Below, one piece after another: positions 4,267 to 5,725 of a DNA stretch of 5,725 bases (its first letter is position 1; the number at the start of each line of letters is the position of its first letter). The position numbers and the translations under genes are program-made. Location: positions 1-5,725 of the forward strand of contig CAOKFJ010000133.1 of the NCBI GenBank assembly GCA_948467695.1, given 5' to 3'. This stretch comes from an uncultured Allobaculum sp. GTDB taxonomy: Bacteria > Bacillota_I > Bacilli_A > Erysipelotrichales > Erysipelotrichaceae. The notes under the pieces are model-generated. The model was not told where the DNA came from. It made no database searches and was given only the letters and a program-made list of their open reading frames with translations.

Positions 4267-5725
4267 ATGAAAAAATGTCCTACCTGCAGGCAGAAAAGTC
4301 CAGACCAGGATATTTTCTGCGGTCAATGCGGGACCAGACTTCCTGCACATAAAACGGGAAAAACAAAAAACCTCATACTTCTGGCAGTTTTGATTCTCTT
4401 CACATTCATTACCGGAACGATATCCGGATCACTTTGGTCAATAAAAGCGGATTCTTCAAAACAGCAGAACATAAAAGACACAGCCACAGGCGCAATCAGT
4501 CCATCCTATCCTGAACTGATTGTTCAGTCAGAAAAGCTTCTGGAAGCAGGAGAACTGAATAAAGCTGAAAATATGCTCCTGCAGGCAAGCAAACAGGAAC
4601 CTCAGCAGGCTCTTCCTTACGAGAAGCTGTACGCCATGTACATCGCGCAGTCCCAAACAGAGAAAGCCGAGGAAATAAAGGATCAGGCGCAGCAGAACAT
4701 TGCGCAGGACCAGAAACCAGACTTTGACGCCAGCATTGACGTAATTACCGAGGACGCGAAGCCCGATCCTGCACGAAAGGAAATCGCTGATCTAGGCAAG
4801 CTCGAATTCACGCCGATCAGCTTTGATGGCCGCGGATGGCTTATCCGTAAAGACGGTGTGTTTTCCTATCTGCTTCCAGATGGCACAATTCAAGAAGCCA
4901 CAGGAACAGATACTGTTCTCGTCATGGACAATGGAACAAGCAGCGAAGCACCAGGACAGAACGCCTGCCTGGGCAGCACGGTTGACTACAACACCAATTA
5001 CATAATCGCGAATGGAACGATGACCACAGGCGGCGCATGCGGAGCTGGCGGCTTTATGGTCACACATCCGTATATTCTCGATGATCAGAATAATGTTGTA
5101 TTAACCGATCAGGCAGTTTCTTCGCAGAGCTCGCCATTGGGCAGCGGGCAGAATTTTGCTATTACCTCTCCGATCGTTGTCAGTCATCAGCCCAAAGCGG
5201 AAGGGGATTATTATATTTATCTCCCAAATAACGAACAACTGTTTGGTCCGTATGCCAAAAGCGAATCAGCGACGTTTTACAGCGCGGCAAAAAAGATTCC
5301 AAACCTCAATTTTCTGATGGATATGCAGAAAACAAGCGGCCCGTTCTGGATTCACAATCCTGCTGAAGCGTATGGACATGAGAATGGCGTTCAGAATCGT
5401 TTTTCTCTGCTCAGCGAAGACGGTTCGAAAAAACTTGAAGGTTTCTCGAGCGCGCAGGCTGTGGATGCATTCTCGATTGGCGCTCACAGGTCGCATCGCT
5501 TCTATTCATTTGATCGCGATTTGAAAGAAGTCTATACAGGTCTCTATGAAGCAGGTGCAACCGCAATTGATGGCGCGGCGCCCGTCAAGACAGACGGCAC
5601 ATGGAAGCTCGTCTCACTTGAACAGTCGGATGCCAATCAAAATGAGAGCTCTAAGCCTGAAACAGCAGAATCTTCCGTTATCCAGCCGCGTCCAAATACA
5701 GATTTCTCTGCACTAAGCGGCTCTT
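4267..5725 (+). CDS. Zinc-ribbon, single-pass membrane protein with TPR-like segment (3' end outside window)
   Basis: The frame is open from ATG 4267 to the window edge, giving 486 complete codons with no stop. Residues 4-21 form a zinc ribbon (CPTC...CGQC, Cys4, 7, 18 and 21) like those at the N-terminus of many Firmicute membrane proteins. Residues 35-57 are one strongly hydrophobic helix. The few residues before it are Lys-rich, so the ribbon should lie in the cytoplasm and the rest outside. Residues about 80-145 are helical and TPR-like (LLEAGELNKAENMLLQA, then Pro and a Tyr/Leu-rich second helix, then EKAEEI). From about 175 the chain is polar and probably beta-rich (FDGRGWLIRKDGVFSYLLPDG), faintly like WG-type repeats. 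It has two isolated cysteines (234, 258) that could form a disulfide. A Ser/Glu/Pro-rich stretch lies near 458-480. No catalytic motif was recognised. Possible roles are envelope sensing or scaffolding, but this is not established. Confidence 0.85.
   Translation, partial: MKKCPTCRQKSPDQDIFCGQCGTRLPAHKTGKTKNLILLAVLILFTFITGTISGSLWSIKADSSKQQNIKDTATGAISPSYPELIVQSEKLLEAGELNKAENMLLQASKQEPQQALPYEKLYAMYIAQSQTEKAEEIKDQAQQNIAQDQKPDFDASIDVITEDAKPDPARKEIADLGKLEFTPISFDGRGWLIRKDGVFSYLLPDGTIQEATGTDTVLVMDNGTSSEAPGQNACLGSTVDYNTNYIIANGTMTTGGACGAGGFMVTHPYILDDQNNVVLTDQAVSSQSSPLGSGQNFAITSPIVVSHQPKAEGDYYIYLPNNEQLFGPYAKSESATFYSAAKKIPNLNFLMDMQKTSGPFWIHNPAEAYGHENGVQNRFSLLSEDGSKKLEGFSSAQAVDAFSIGAHRSHRFYSFDRDLKEVYTGLYEAGATAIDGAAPVKTDGTWKLVSLEQSDANQNESSKPETAESSVIQPRPNTDFSALSGS

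Noticed and set aside
4792..5067. 91-codon minus-strand ORF
   Set aside because: It is antisense to the long uninterrupted zinc-ribbon protein frame and has no independent support.

Overview
The window looks like chromosomal DNA of an anaerobic, fermentative Firmicute (Bacillota), most likely from a Clostridia- or Erysipelotrichia-like lineage. This is inferred from strong AGG-type ribosome binding sites, short stem-plus-T-run terminators, a Bcd-type acyl-CoA dehydrogenase fused to electron-carrier domains, and a zinc-ribbon/single-pass membrane protein. The genus assignment is a guess. All supported genes lie on the + strand.

Layout. Positions 1-429 hold no gene I can support but contain several inverted repeats. 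Positions 430-2319 encode the most striking feature, a 629-residue three-module flavoprotein: a complete short-chain acyl-CoA dehydrogenase, then only the FAD-binding C-terminal half of an electron-transfer-flavoprotein alpha subunit, then a complete rubredoxin. A perfect 12-bp terminator follows at 2348-2383. After a 257-nt leader with its own fold and a tiny ORF comes serine O-acetyltransferase (cysE, 2641-3309). A short cyclophilin-like protein (3337-3684) follows 27 nt later and probably shares its transcript, which ends at a terminator at 3691-3720. Positions 3721-4266 are mostly noncoding: a foldable segment ending in an unassigned terminator (3781-3918), an AT-rich stretch with a possible promoter and a 7-bp dyad (4068-4087), and an open frame leading into the next gene. 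The last gene starts at 4267, runs off the window, and encodes a zinc-ribbon, single-TM protein with a TPR-like segment and a large extracytoplasmic region.

Functionally, the genes form three separate units rather than one pathway: acyl-CoA/enoyl-CoA redox chemistry with a built-in electron relay (acyl-CoA dehydrogenase FAD, ETF-type FAD, rubredoxin iron), the first step of cysteine synthesis with a small companion protein, and a membrane-anchored protein of unknown role. The best candidate for something unusual is the fused flavoprotein. It carries a dehydrogenase and both downstream carriers in one chain but lacks the ETF parts needed for the canonical EtfAB heterodimer, and no etfB or full etfA lies beside it here.
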